Notes: a model not told the origin generated them from the sequence alone. Shown: positions 37,873 to 47,159, counted from the stretch's first letter. The stretch is DNA of 51,241 nucleotides from Candidatus Dietzia intestinigallinarum (GCA_019119875.1 DWWG01000162.1:1-51241), one strand, 5' to 3'. A program made the numbers and translations.

Positions 37873-40107
37873 TCATCCCAGCGCGTCGATCTCGACCTCG
37901 CTCCCGCGGGCGACCACCCGGCCCGGGAGCGGGGTCTGCCCGTAGACGATCCCGTTCGAGGTGCCGGCGTCGATGGTGACCCGAAGACCCGCGTCCTCGA
38001 GCGTGCGGCGCGCGTCGGAGGCGCGGGAACCCAGTACGACGGGGACCGTCACCGCGTTCGAGGGGACGATCCGCAGGACGGCGTTGTCCGGGTCCAGTCG
38101 GGTTCCGGCCGGCGGATCGGTGCGGACCACGCGGCCGTCGGCCACACGGCGGTCGGTGACCGGCGATTCGCGGACGATGGTGAAGCCGGCCTCGTCGAGC
38201 ACCGCGGTCGCCTCGTCGACGGGAACATCCCGGATATCGGGCACGGTCAGCGAGTTGGAGACCACCAGCGTCACGCCGTCACCCCGCGCCACGTCACTGC
38301 CCGGATCGGGGTCGGTGCCGACGGCGACACCGCCGTCCAGCTCGGCGTCGAAGACCCTCCGGACCTGCGATACGGCGAGGCCCGCCCCTTCGAGCGCGGC
38401 CCGTGCCTGGTCCTCTTCGAGCCCCGCCACCTCCGGTACCGCCACCGGTGCCGGCCCGGCGCTGGTGAGCATCTCGACCGGCGTGCCCACGTCGACGGTC
38501 GTGCCCGAACTCGGCTCCAGGGCGACGACCTCGCCGATCGGGACGGAATCGGAGTGGGTCGTCTGCCCGGTCATGGGTTCCAGGGAGAACTCGGTCAGCA
38601 TCTGTGACACGGCCTCCACGGTCCGGTCGGCGCCGATCTCGGGCACCACGGGTCGGCCGACCGAGACGAGCAGATCGACGGTGTCCCCGCGGGGGACGCG
38701 TTCGCCCGCGCCGGGGTCAGTGCCGACGAGTGCAGTCGGGGGTATGTCGTTGCTGAACTCGTCTCGGGTCGCCGCGGTCAGTCCGACCGCGGCGACGGCC
38801 TCGGTGGCCTGTCCCACCGACATGCCCTGCACGGACGGCACCTCGACGAACCGTCCCGACCCCAGCCACCACCCGGCGACGGCGAGTCCGATCGTGGCGA
38901 TCAGCACCACGACGAGCCACAGCAGGCCGGGTCTGCGGCGGGGCCGGATCACGTCCCTCTCGGGTGCGAGTTCGAGTTCGCCCGGTGGGTACGGGCCGGC
39001 GCCCGCACCGTGCCAGTGCCGGGGCTGGGCCTCGGGGTCGGCGGTCGGTGGGGGGCCACCGGGGGGCTGTGCGGGGACCGCCCGCGTCTGGACCCTCGTG
39101 GGCACGGGGCCACCGCGTCGGACGGCCTCTCCGCTCTCCCGGTCGGCGGCGTCGAACTCGGACTCGGCGCCGGGCGCGGACTGAGCCGCCTTCGCCCGTG
39201 CCCGTGACCAGGACGACTGCCTGGGTGCCGGGACCACGTAGTCGGGGAATCGGCCCTCTTGTGCGGCCCGGTCGAGGTCGCGCAGCATCTCGCCGGCGTC
39301 GGCGTACCGATCCTGGGGGCTGCGGCGGGTGGCACGCAGCACCAGGTGGTCGAGGTCCTCGGGCACCGTGTCGGCCTGGTCCGAGGGGGAGGGGACGTCG
39401 GTGTCGAGGCGGCGGTAGGCCACGGCGATGTTGTTGTCCCCGCTGAACGGCGGTTCGCCGGTGAGCATCTCGTAGGCCAGGACCCCCAGTGAGTACAGGT
39501 CGGATCGGCCGTCGGTGTCCGCACCCGAGATCTGTTCGGGGGAGAGGTAGGCGGCGGTGCCCATGACGACGCTGCTCGAGGTGGCGCGAGATTCGGCGAC
39601 CGCGCGGACGAGGCCGAAGTCGGCGAGCTTGACGGCGCCGTTGGTGGAGATCAGGACGTTCTCCGGCTTGATGTCGCGGTGGACCAGTCCGGCCTCGTGT
39701 GCCTCGCGGAGCGCACCGAGCAGGGGGCGCAGGACCGCTGCCGCCGCGTAGGGGGGCATCGGGCCGCGCTCGTCGAGGAGTTCACGCAGGGTGCCGCCGG
39801 GGACGAGTTCCATGACCAGGAACGCGGTCTCTCCCTCGACGCCCTGGTCGAAGACCTGGACTATCCCGGGGTCGGACAGTCGGGCGGCGGAGCGCGCCTC
39901 GAGGGTGAAGCGGTCGACGAAGGCACGGTCCCCGGCGAGCTGTGGGTCGAGGAGTTTGACGGCCACGTGACGGTCGAGTCGCTCATCGGTGGCCAGATGG
40001 ACGATGGACATCCCGCCGCGAGCGATCACGGCGTCCAGCCGGTACCGCCCGTCGAGCAGGGCGCCCGGCCGTGGAATCTGCCCGTCATGAGTGCTCATGT
40101 CGTCCAT
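37873..40107 (-). CDS. pknL: Serine/threonine protein kinase PknL with five PASTA repeats
   Basis: A 744-residue transmembrane kinase. The kinase domain (about 20-280) has the Gly loop ARGGMSIVHLATD, Lys51, HRDIKPEN with catalytic Asp145, and DFG at 163-165. A Pro/Arg-rich juxtamembrane linker spans about 285-392, with one membrane helix at about 394-415. The extracellular part (420-744) holds five PASTA repeats, each opening with a VP motif (e.g. VEVPSVQGMSV, VPDIRDVPV), probable sensors of peptidoglycan fragments. M. tuberculosis PknL lacks PASTA repeats; corynebacterial PknL has them. ATG at 40107 has AGGAGG seven nt upstream. It is divergent from its likely substrate gene. Confidence 0.95.
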   Translation of the reverse strand: MDDMSTHDGQIPRPGALLDGRYRLDAVIARGGMSIVHLATDERLDRHVAVKLLDPQLAGDRAFVDRFTLEARSAARLSDPGIVQVFDQGVEGETAFLVMELVPGGTLRELLDERGPMPPYAAAAVLRPLLGALREAHEAGLVHRDIKPENVLISTNGAVKLADFGLVRAVAESRATSSSVVMGTAAYLSPEQISGADTDGRSDLYSLGVLAYEMLTGEPPFSGDNNIAVAYRRLDTDVPSPSDQADTVPEDLDHLVLRATRRSPQDRYADAGEMLRDLDRAAQEGRFPDYVVPAPRQSSWSRARAKAAQSAPGAESEFDAADRESGEAVRRGGPVPTRVQTRAVPAQPPGGPPPTADPEAQPRHWHGAGAGPYPPGELELAPERDVIRPRRRPGLLWLVVVLIATIGLAVAGWWLGSGRFVEVPSVQGMSVGQATEAVAAVGLTAATRDEFSNDIPPTALVGTDPGAGERVPRGDTVDLLVSVGRPVVPEIGADRTVEAVSQMLTEFSLEPMTGQTTHSDSVPIGEVVALEPSSGTTVDVGTPVEMLTSAGPAPVAVPEVAGLEEDQARAALEGAGLAVSQVRRVFDAELDGGVAVGTDPDPGSDVARGDGVTLVVSNSLTVPDIRDVPVDEATAVLDEAGFTIVRESPVTDRRVADGRVVRTDPPAGTRLDPDNAVLRIVPSNAVTVPVVLGSRASDARRTLEDAGLRVTIDAGTSNGIVYGQTPLPGRVVARGSEVEIDALG

Positions 40108-40171
40108 TCTGCCCCTCCTGTCCCCGTAGCGGTATGCCCGGCGCGGTGATGCCCGGCGGATCCCGGGGGTC

Positions 40172-40177
40172 TAGCCT
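40172..40177 (+). promoter_or_regulatory. Leaderless -10 element for the Rv2175c-like gene
   Basis: TAGCCT followed by seven nt and the GTG start at 40185. Confidence 0.5.
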
Positions 40178-40184
40178 GGTGGTC

Positions 40185-40550
40185 GTGAGTAGAGTTCCAC
40201 ACTGTGACGACGTCCTGCCCGCCGACGTCGAGACCGTCGATCTGCCCGAGGTGTCCGAGCGGTTGGGTATCCCGGTGACGCGGGTGCACGACCTGCTGCG
40301 GGAAGGGGCGCTCATCGCCATCCGTCGCGCCGGTGTCGTGGTGGTGCCGGAGGTATTTTTCGACGACGACGGGGTCGTCCGTTTTCTCCCGGGACTCGTC
40401 TCCGTGCTCCGCGACGGGGGCTATAAGGACGACGAGATCCTGAGCTGGTTGTTCAGGGAGGACGATTCGCTGCCGGGTACTCCGGCGGATGCGCTCCACG
40501 GGCACCGGGCGCGTGAGGTCATCCGGCGTGCTCAGGCGATGGCGTTCTGA
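40185..40550 (+). CDS. Rv2175c-like DNA-binding protein, probable PknL substrate
   Basis: A 121-residue protein with a helix-turn-helix of the excisionase/MerR type (about 18-50, LPEVSERLGIPVTRVHDLLREGALIAIRR), followed by FLPGLVSVLRDGGYKDDEILSWLF. In M. tuberculosis Rv2175c binds DNA and is phosphorylated by the adjacent PknL; the divergent pairing is kept here. GTG at 40185 appears leaderless. The 3' end overlaps the convergent mptA gene by 32 bp. Confidence 0.88.
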   Translation: MSRVPHCDDVLPADVETVDLPEVSERLGIPVTRVHDLLREGALIAIRRAGVVVVPEVFFDDDGVVRFLPGLVSVLRDGGYKDDEILSWLFREDDSLPGTPADALHGHRAREVIRRAQAMAF

Positions 40551-42072
40551 GACCACCTGCTTCGCTGTCGGTGGTGGCGCGCCACCACCAGAGGGAGGTG
40601 GCGATCGAGGCGATGATCGCGGCTGCGACGATGGCAGGGCTGTAGAGGCTGGTCGAGCCGTTGGGGCCGATGGCCATCACGAGGAACACCGTGCACCCCA
40701 CCGCGGCTGTGGTCGCACGCGGACCGGGGCGGCCGAGGAACCAGAACGCGGTCACCCACACGTGGTACCAGGGCCAGGCCAGTGAGTTGAAGACCACGAA
40801 CACGAGCATCGCCACCAGGATCCCGCGCAGCGCCGACCGGGTGGTGCGGCGGCTGAACCACCACACGGCGATCAGGGACAGGGCCAGGACGACTCGGCCC
40901 ACGTCGCGGGAGACGGCCAGGATGTCCGCGAAGGCCGGTGTGCCGGGCAGTGCGTGAACGAGGTGTGCCGCCGCGGTGGGGGCGCTGAGGTAGTTGATGA
41001 CCCGGTCGGAGACCGAGATCGCGTCGACCCAGCCGAACCCGGTGCCGGAGGCGAAGGTCGCCAGCACGAACACGACGGCGGCGACCGCCGCCGCGCGAGC
41101 GGTGTCGGCGATCGCGCCCACGACCGGACGCAATCCGGCTCCGCCGGCGGGGGAGCCGCGACGGTGGTCCAGGGCGATCCACAGCAGGAACGGCGCCACG
41201 AGCACCGCGGTCGCCTTGAACGCCACGGCCAGTCCCACGACCACGCCGGCCCACGCGTACCGGCGGTCGAGGGTCAGCACCACCGCGGCGAGGCACGCCG
41301 CGAGCGGGAACACCTCGTTGTGCAGTCCACCCGACAGGTGGATCACCGTCAACGGTGATGCGCCGGCCATCCACACCGCCGCGCCGGCGTCGACGCCCAC
41401 GCGGCGTGCGGCGGCGACGATCAGTACCAGCATCACCGCGACACCGATCAGGGTCAGCACCCGCAGGATCAGGATCCCGACCGTCGGGTGGCCGCCGGTC
41501 AGCGCCACCACGATCCGCATGAGCAGCAGGTGCAGCGGCCCGTAGGGGGTGGGGGTGGATTTCCAGTCGGGGCTGACCTCGGTGGTGAAGGGGCCGGGAT
41601 TGGCGTCCGGTCCGTACCGGTAGGGGTCGACGCCGGCGCCGGTCATGGCGCCCTGGGCGAGATACGACCAGGCGTCCCGGCTGAACAGTGGGACAGCCGG
41701 CAGCATGGGTAGCGACCACAACGCCGTGGCCCAGGCGCCGTCCCGGACAGGCAGTCGCCCCGCCGCCGCGCGGGGTCCCAGGGCCAGCCACGAGGTGATC
41801 AGCAGTGCCACGCCGATCCAGCACAGGATCAGTGCCAGGCTCGCACCGTGACCGAACGTGAAGCCCGGCAGCCCCGCCGCGACCGCCGGCCCGCCGTCGA
41901 CGGGCAGTGCGCCCACGCCGAAACCGGCGAGGGTGAGCAGGACCGAACCGAGCACGCCACGCCACAGTGCGGGACCGGACGGTCCGGCCAGTGCCCCGAG
42001 CGCCGAATTCCAGGTGGCGGCGGGCAGTGCGCGCAGGCGGGACCCGGGCGATGTCGTCGTCACCTCCGTCAC
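40519..42072 (-). CDS. mptA: Polyprenol-phosphate-mannose-dependent alpha-(1-6)-mannosyltransferase
   Basis: A 517-residue GT-C glycosyltransferase with about a dozen membrane helices; it extends the lipomannan backbone in the periplasm. The first extracellular loop contains SRDAWSYLAQGAMTGAGVDPYRYGP with its acidic catalytic residue, and WKSTPTPYGPLHL, typical of MptA/MptB. Synteny with Rv2174 (beside idsA2 and Rv2175c) favours MptA. GTG at 42072 lies two nt after the idsA stop, so translation is coupled. The 3' end overlaps the convergent Rv2175c-like gene by 32 bp. Confidence 0.88.
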   Translation of the reverse strand: MTEVTTTSPGSRLRALPAATWNSALGALAGPSGPALWRGVLGSVLLTLAGFGVGALPVDGGPAVAAGLPGFTFGHGASLALILCWIGVALLITSWLALGPRAAAGRLPVRDGAWATALWSLPMLPAVPLFSRDAWSYLAQGAMTGAGVDPYRYGPDANPGPFTTEVSPDWKSTPTPYGPLHLLLMRIVVALTGGHPTVGILILRVLTLIGVAVMLVLIVAAARRVGVDAGAAVWMAGASPLTVIHLSGGLHNEVFPLAACLAAVVLTLDRRYAWAGVVVGLAVAFKATAVLVAPFLLWIALDHRRGSPAGGAGLRPVVGAIADTARAAAVAAVVFVLATFASGTGFGWVDAISVSDRVINYLSAPTAAAHLVHALPGTPAFADILAVSRDVGRVVLALSLIAVWWFSRRTTRSALRGILVAMLVFVVFNSLAWPWYHVWVTAFWFLGRPGPRATTAAVGCTVFLVMAIGPNGSTSLYSPAIVAAAIIASIATSLWWWRATTDSEAGGLRTPSPEHAG

Positions 42073-42074
42073 GT

Positions 42075-43145
42075 TCAGGCCCGTCGACGGGTGGCCGCCG
42101 CGGCCAGGTCACGGAGGGCGTGGCGACCACGGTCGGTGACCGCATCGGTGTCGATCGCGGCCAGTGCGCGCGCGGTCAAGGTGTCGATCTCGGTCTCCAC
42201 GGAGGCCACGGCACCCGAGTCCACGAGGATGCGACGGGCCCGGTCCAGCGCGGGCGCATCGAGTTCCGTCCCGATCACCCCCAACAGGAAATCCGTGTCT
42301 GCGGGGCCGGCCAGGGTCGTGGCGCGGGCCAGGAGCAGGGTGCGCTTGCCTTCCCGTAGGTCATCGCCGGACGGCTTGCCGGTGACCTCGGGATCCCCGA
42401 ACACGCCGAGCAGGTCGTCCCGGAGCTGGAACGCCTGGCCCACGGCCACCCCGAACTCGCGAAGTGCTCCGATGGTCTCGGGACCCGCACCGGCCAGCGC
42501 CGCTCCGATGTGGAGTGGTCTCTCGACTGTGTAGGCGGCGGTCTTGAACCGATTGACGCGGGCCGGGGTGATCTCGTCGGTCGCGCCGGAGGCCTCGGCG
42601 AGGACGTCGAGCATCTGCCCCGACAGGACCTCGGTCTTCATCGCGTACCAGGGCACGATGGCGCGGGCCAGCGCGTCTGGGCTCACCCCGGAGGTGACAA
42701 ACATCTCGTCAGCCCAGGTCAGAGCCATATCGCCGAGGAGGATGGCCTGCGAGACCCCGTAGCGTTCGGGGTCGCCATCCCACCCGGCGTCGCGGTGCAT
42801 GGTCTCGGCGGTGCGGTGCACGGTCGGCCGGCCCCGCCTGGTGTCGGAGGCGTCCACGATGTCGTCATGAACCAGCGCACACGCCTGGATCAGCTCGAGA
42901 GCGGCACAGGCGGTCACGACCTCGTCGGGCGCCACGTCCCCGTCGGAGCCGGCCGCGGCCCAGCCGGCCAACGCGAACCGAGGGCGCATCCGCTTGCCGC
43001 CGTCGAGCACGAAATCCGCCAGCAGGCCGGCCAGACGGTCCACCCGGTCGTCCACACCGGCCACGACGTCGCGTCGCCCGTCGAGGTGTCGCCGGAGTGC
43101 GGTCAGGACGCGTTCTCCGTCGTCGGGGCGAATCGCCGGGGCCAA
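42075..43145 (-). CDS. idsA: Polyprenyl (geranylgeranyl-type) diphosphate synthase
   Basis: A 356-residue trans-prenyltransferase. The first Asp-rich motif is HDDIVDASDTRRG (Asp94, Asp95, Asp98) and the second LRDDLLGVFGD (Asp243, Asp244). The GGKRMRPRF block is near residue 50. It makes prenyl diphosphates for quinones, carotenoids or polyprenyl carriers; the chain length cannot be read off. TTG at 43145 has GGAAGGG about 12 nt upstream; a start further in is possible. It is operonic with mptA and divergent from metF. Corresponds to Rv2173 (idsA2). Confidence 0.9.
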   Translation of the reverse strand: MAPAIRPDDGERVLTALRRHLDGRRDVVAGVDDRVDRLAGLLADFVLDGGKRMRPRFALAGWAAAGSDGDVAPDEVVTACAALELIQACALVHDDIVDASDTRRGRPTVHRTAETMHRDAGWDGDPERYGVSQAILLGDMALTWADEMFVTSGVSPDALARAIVPWYAMKTEVLSGQMLDVLAEASGATDEITPARVNRFKTAAYTVERPLHIGAALAGAGPETIGALREFGVAVGQAFQLRDDLLGVFGDPEVTGKPSGDDLREGKRTLLLARATTLAGPADTDFLLGVIGTELDAPALDRARRILVDSGAVASVETEIDTLTARALAAIDTDAVTDRGRHALRDLAAAATRRRA

Positions 43146-43238
43146 CGGGCACCATCCCTTCCGGGCGGTCCGTCCGGTCGCCCTCGTCGCCGTCGATCCT
43201 AGTCGCCGGGTGGAGACGGGCCCGGGCGAGTGTCGGGC

Positions 43239-43244
43239 TACCCT
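43239..43244 (+). promoter_or_regulatory. Leaderless -10 element for metF
   Basis: TACCCT followed by six nt and the GTG start at 43251; no ribosome-binding site. Confidence 0.55.
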
Positions 43245-43250
43245 GGTCCG

Positions 43251-44228
43251 GTGACCCAGCTACCCGACTTCGATCCGACGGACGGCGGCCGGCACCCGAG
43301 CATCGTGGAGCGTATCGCCGCATCGACCACCCCCAGGGTTCCGTTCTCCGTGGAGTTCTACCCGCCCCGTGACGAGGCGGCCGAAGAGCGGCTGTGGCGC
43401 GCCGCCTCGGTGTTCTCCGACCTCGGGGCGGCGTTCGCCTCCGTCACCTACGGTGCCGGCGGCTCGACCCGCGACCGCACGGTCCGGGTGGTGGAGCGGA
43501 TCGTCCGCGAGACGGACCTCGTGCCGATCGCACACCTGACCGCTGTCGGCCACACCGTCGACGAGCTTCGCGAGATGATCCGCATGTACGGCGAGGTCGG
43601 GGTCTCCAACATCCTGGCGCTGCGAGGTGACCCGCCCGGCGATCCGCTGGGCGAGTGGACAGCGCACCCCGAGGGGCTGCACTATGCGGAGGAGCTGGTC
43701 CGCCTCATCCACGACGTCGGCCGCTTCCACGTGGGCGTGGCTTCGTTCCCCGAGGGGCATTACCGGGCGCGCGATCTGGACCACGACACGGAGGTCCTCG
43801 TCGGCAAGCTGCGGGCCGGGGCGGAGTACTCCATCACGCAGATGTTCTGGGACGTCGAGGACTACCTTCGGCTTCGCGACCGCGTGGTCCGGGCGGATCC
43901 CGAGCAGGGCGCCAAGCCGATCATCCCCGGTCTCATGCCGGTCACGAGTCTGCGGGTGGTGCGCCGGATGGTCGAACTCTCCGGCTGCGCGCTCCCGGAG
44001 GGGCTCTCCGAACGTCTGCGGCTCGCCGCCGGCGACGGACCGGAGGAGAACCGCGCGGCCGTTCGCGAGGTGGGCATCGAGTTCGCCACCCAGTTGTGTG
44101 AGCAGCTGATCGCCGAGGGCGTGCCCTGCCTGCACTTCAACACGCTCAACTTCTCCAGAGCGACCCATGAGGTCCTGACAAACCTGTCGATGGTCCCTGC
44201 CGAGAAGGCGTCACTCGGCAGCATCTGA
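43251..44228 (+). CDS. metF: 5,10-methylenetetrahydrofolate reductase
   Basis: A 325-residue flavoprotein reducing methylene-THF to methyl-THF for methionine synthesis. Family blocks are FSVEFYPPRDEAAEERLW near the N-terminus, FASVTYGAGGSTRDRT, NILALRGDPPGDP and ITQMFWDVEDYLRL, and the C-terminal CLHFNTLNFSRAT. GTG at 43251 looks leaderless. The frame opens at 43230 without better evidence. It is convergent with lppM, 30 nt away, and matches Rv2172c. Confidence 0.94.
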   Translation: MTQLPDFDPTDGGRHPSIVERIAASTTPRVPFSVEFYPPRDEAAEERLWRAASVFSDLGAAFASVTYGAGGSTRDRTVRVVERIVRETDLVPIAHLTAVGHTVDELREMIRMYGEVGVSNILALRGDPPGDPLGEWTAHPEGLHYAEELVRLIHDVGRFHVGVASFPEGHYRARDLDHDTEVLVGKLRAGAEYSITQMFWDVEDYLRLRDRVVRADPEQGAKPIIPGLMPVTSLRVVRRMVELSGCALPEGLSERLRLAAGDGPEENRAAVREVGIEFATQLCEQLIAEGVPCLHFNTLNFSRATHEVLTNLSMVPAEKASLGSI

Positions 44229-44258
44229 GCACGTCGGTGTGGCCGCCACCGCGGTCCG

Positions 44259-44987
44259 TCAGCGCGCCAGGTGGTCGGCCCGGGCCCGCGAGGTGCGGGC
44301 GGCGAGTACGGTGCCGATGGCGACGAGCAGGGCCGCGCCGATGCCCACGATCATCCACACGGCGAAGCCACGTGCGGCGGGGTCGGGATAGGACGACGAC
44401 GCCTGCATCCGGGTGATCGAGCCCGGAGACGGAGTCCAGCTGACGGTGTTGCCGGCGCCGACGGTCCCGTTGGTTTCGCTGATCCGGTTGGGGAAGGTCA
44501 GGTCGACCCGCGTGGTGGCTGCCTCCGAGCTGTCGGCCGGCATGCCGGAGAGATCGACGGAGCCGCTGAAGGACACGGTGTCTCCACTGCGCCGGAAACT
44601 CATGGTGTAGGGGCGTGCGCCCTCGATGTCCACGGCGAGGGACAGCGTGTCCATCTCCGCGAACGTCAGCTGGGTGAAGTAGATCTCCCGGCCCGTGAAC
44701 CCGTCCGCTGAATAGGGGGTGATCCGGACCTTCTGCTCCAGCCCGGAGGGCGTGCCCAACCGTTCGAGGGCGGCGGCCTGCGCGGGCTGGTCGGCCGCGA
44801 TCAGGATCCGACCCGATACGGTGTCGTCCTTGCGGACGCTCATCTGGGCGTTGAGCTGGAGACAACCGCTGAGGACGAAGAGCATCGTGAACAGCGCGGT
44901 CACACCGGCCAGCCGCCGGGCCAGGGGAGAGCGACCACGGGCCGCGTGGGTGATGGCTGTCGAACGAGGAACGGTCACAGGTGTCAT
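44259..44987 (-). CDS. lppM: LppM-type lipoprotein
   Basis: A 242-residue predicted lipoprotein: a basic N-terminus and hydrophobic segment end in the lipobox FVLSGC (Cys at about 42), a beta-rich domain spans about 43-195, and a C-terminal membrane helix lies at about 208-230, followed by basic residues. This two-anchor layout and the position match Rv2171 (LppM), reported to affect phagosome maturation and cell-surface mannolipids in mycobacteria; the biochemical role is not settled. ATG at 44987 overlaps the upstream oxidoreductase stop (ATGA), so translation is coupled. Confidence 0.88.
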   Translation of the reverse strand: MTPVTVPRSTAITHAARGRSPLARRLAGVTALFTMLFVLSGCLQLNAQMSVRKDDTVSGRILIAADQPAQAAALERLGTPSGLEQKVRITPYSADGFTGREIYFTQLTFAEMDTLSLAVDIEGARPYTMSFRRSGDTVSFSGSVDLSGMPADSSEAATTRVDLTFPNRISETNGTVGAGNTVSWTPSPGSITRMQASSSYPDPAARGFAVWMIVGIGAALLVAIGTVLAARTSRARADHLAR

Positions 44988-46567
44988 TCTGCCCGCGCCG
45001 GGCGTCGGCGACGTGTCGACGTGCCGAACCGGCGACCGACAAGTCGGGCGACGGTCCTTCCGCTCGTCCCGATCACGCCGCCTCCGGGGTGGGTGGAGGC
45101 ACCGGCGAGGAAGATGCCGTCCGCGCCCGGGACGGTGTGACCGCGAAGGTCCGGGTGTGGGCGCATCGGCAGCATCTGGTCCAGCGACATCTCGACGTGC
45201 ATGACGTTTCCGCCGATCAGCCCGAGTTCGGTCTCCAGGTCTTCCGGGGTCTGGACATGCCGATGGACGATCGACCCCGCGAGCCCGGGGGCGAACCGGT
45301 CCGCGGCGGCGATGATCCGGTCGGCCTCGGCCGCGCCGGCGTCCGACCAGGGCCTGCCGTCTGCGAGGTTCCTGGGATGCCACTGGGACCACAGAGTCAG
45401 TTCGTGCCGCCCCGCCGGGGCCAGTGAGGGGTCCAGTGAGCTGAAACTCATCGCGAGGACCGCGGGGTCGGCGTCGAGACCGCCAGCGGCGGCGACGCCG
45501 TATCGGCGGTCCAGGTGGCGGCGATCGGTCACGAGGAGTTGCAGTCCGTGTGAGCTCACCCGAGTGGGGACGTCGGGGTACCGGGGGAGATCGGTGGTCC
45601 CGAGCCTGACGACCATGCCGAGCCCGAAGCCCGGGCGGATCCGCCTGCGCCAGCGGTCCACCGTCGGGGCGGGGAGCACCCCGGAGAGCAGGTCCAAGGT
45701 CGTGTGCACGTGGCACGCCGCCACCACCGCGGAGCAGGAGAGCGACGGGCCGCCGGCGGTGTGCACGCGCCAGCCGCGACCGGACCTGGCGATGGCGGTG
45801 GCACCGGCCCCCGCGGTGATGGTGCCGCCATGTCCTCGCACGACCGACGCCAGTGCGTCGGCCAGGGCGCCGGAACCGCCGATCGCCCGCCCCGGCGGGA
45901 TCGTGTGCATCAGTGCCGCGAACCCGATCATCGGGGCCGTGGCCGGATGGGACATCGGGGGCCCGGACTGCGCACCGAACCAGGAGAGGGCGGCCTTCAG
46001 CCGCTCCGAGTCGAACAGTGAGTCCAGGAGCGCATCTCCCGAGGACAGGAACGTCTGTACTGCGCCGAAGGGGTCGTGGAGATCGTCCGCTCCCAGGAAC
46101 GCGAATCCCAGACCTGCGGCGGTGGGGCGAACGGAGAAGCCCCGCATCATGCGTCCGGCGAGCACGCCCCACCGACTGACGAAGGCCCGGTAGGCCTCGG
46201 CGTCGGCGGGGCCGCAGGCCTCGGAGATGCTCCGGCAGGTGGCGTCGAGATCGCGGTGGAAGACGATCGGTGGTTCGTCCGAGCCGGGCGGCGCGGGTGC
46301 GAATCCCCAGGGGTCGCAGTCGACGTAGCGAAGCCCGTGTGAGGCCAGGTCGAGCTCCTCGGGGATGCCGGTGTGACGGATCATCAGATGCGCGGAGGAC
46401 CCCCGGTCGGTGCGGTGGCCCGGGTACCGCTCGACAGTGGAGGTGGCGCCCCCGATCACCGTGTCCTTCTCCACGACATGGACGTCGAGGCCGGCGCGGG
46501 CGAGGTAGGCGGCGCAGGTCAGGCCGTTGTGGCCGGACCCGATCACCACGACGTCGTGGTGGGGCAT
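44984..46567 (-). CDS. FAD/NAD(P)-dependent oxidoreductase of the phytoene desaturase (CrtI-like) family
   Basis: A 527-residue flavoprotein. The N-terminal dinucleotide motif is DVVVIGSGHNGLTCAAYLARAG, followed by VVEKDTVIGGATSTVE. The C-terminal segment GIFLAGASTHPGGGVIGTSGR is the FAD-closing motif of the phytoene desaturase/COG1233 group. It may act on a carotenoid or another isoprenoid or lipid; no other carotenoid gene is nearby except the prenyl synthase 2 kb away. ATG at 46567 is one nt past the GNAT stop with AGGAG upstream, and its stop overlaps lppM. This gene is absent between the corresponding mycobacterial genes. Confidence 0.85.
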   Translation of the reverse strand: MPHHDVVVIGSGHNGLTCAAYLARAGLDVHVVEKDTVIGGATSTVERYPGHRTDRGSSAHLMIRHTGIPEELDLASHGLRYVDCDPWGFAPAPPGSDEPPIVFHRDLDATCRSISEACGPADAEAYRAFVSRWGVLAGRMMRGFSVRPTAAGLGFAFLGADDLHDPFGAVQTFLSSGDALLDSLFDSERLKAALSWFGAQSGPPMSHPATAPMIGFAALMHTIPPGRAIGGSGALADALASVVRGHGGTITAGAGATAIARSGRGWRVHTAGGPSLSCSAVVAACHVHTTLDLLSGVLPAPTVDRWRRRIRPGFGLGMVVRLGTTDLPRYPDVPTRVSSHGLQLLVTDRRHLDRRYGVAAAGGLDADPAVLAMSFSSLDPSLAPAGRHELTLWSQWHPRNLADGRPWSDAGAAEADRIIAAADRFAPGLAGSIVHRHVQTPEDLETELGLIGGNVMHVEMSLDQMLPMRPHPDLRGHTVPGADGIFLAGASTHPGGGVIGTSGRTVARLVGRRFGTSTRRRRPARAE

Positions 46568-46568
46568 C

Positions 46569-47159
46569 TCACGACTCCTGTTCGGGGAGCGGGAGGGGAC
46601 GTGAGAGGACGGCGAACGGGCGGGTGTCGCCGTCGAACCGGTGCGAGCGCAGTACGTCGCCGAATCCCAGTGAGCGGTACAGCCGCCACGCACCGTTGTT
46701 CTCGTTCTCGACCTCGGGGGTCGACAGCATGACCGTGCGTTCGGTTCGCTCGGCGAGGAAGCTGCGGAGCAGGGTGCCACCGATGCCCCGGCCCTGATGG
46801 GCAGGGGAGACGTGGAGTTCGGTCAGCTCGACGTAGTCGTCGGGCAGCTCACGCTGCCGGTCCCGGAGTCCGCGGGAGACCTGCTCGTACCACCACTGGC
46901 CGGGGGCCCCGCGGTAGCCGTAACAGATCGCGACCAGGGGCCCGCGCGCCGGTCCGAGCAGGCGCCGCCGGGGCGCCTCGAACGCGGCGAACCCGGACCA
47001 GCCCTCGCGTCGGCTGTGTTCCAGCCATGCCGCCGCCCGCGAGCGGATCACCTGTGGTGGGTAGCCCATCGCATCGACGTAGACCCCGAGTGCCTCGGGA
47101 AGTCGGTCTCTGAAATCGGCGGCGTCGAGCCGGGTGATCACGGTGTTCATCGGCTCCAT
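46569..47159 (-). CDS. GNAT family N-acetyltransferase (Rv2170-like)
   Basis: About 196 residues. The acetyl-CoA binding motif is ELTELHVSPAHQGRGIGGTLLRSFL, with the Q/RGxGxG/A signature, and NNGAWRLYRSLGFG is the typical C-terminal block. Rv2170 is the positional counterpart; in M. tuberculosis it is reported to acetylate isocitrate lyase and isoniazid. I choose ATG at 47159; ATG at 47150 behind ATGGAG is an alternative, and upstream frame to 47369 is unsupported. It heads a coupled trio with the CrtI-like and lppM genes. Confidence 0.87.
   Translation of the reverse strand: MEPMNTVITRLDAADFRDRLPEALGVYVDAMGYPPQVIRSRAAAWLEHSRREGWSGFAAFEAPRRRLLGPARGPLVAICYGYRGAPGQWWYEQVSRGLRDRQRELPDDYVELTELHVSPAHQGRGIGGTLLRSFLAERTERTVMLSTPEVENENNGAWRLYRSLGFGDVLRSHRFDGDTRPFAVLSRPLPLPEQES

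Noticed and set aside
40532-42145. 537-codon frame overlapping mptA on the same strand
   Set aside because: Hydrophilic Arg/Gly/Pro-rich translation, a frame-shifted shadow of the membrane protein MptA.
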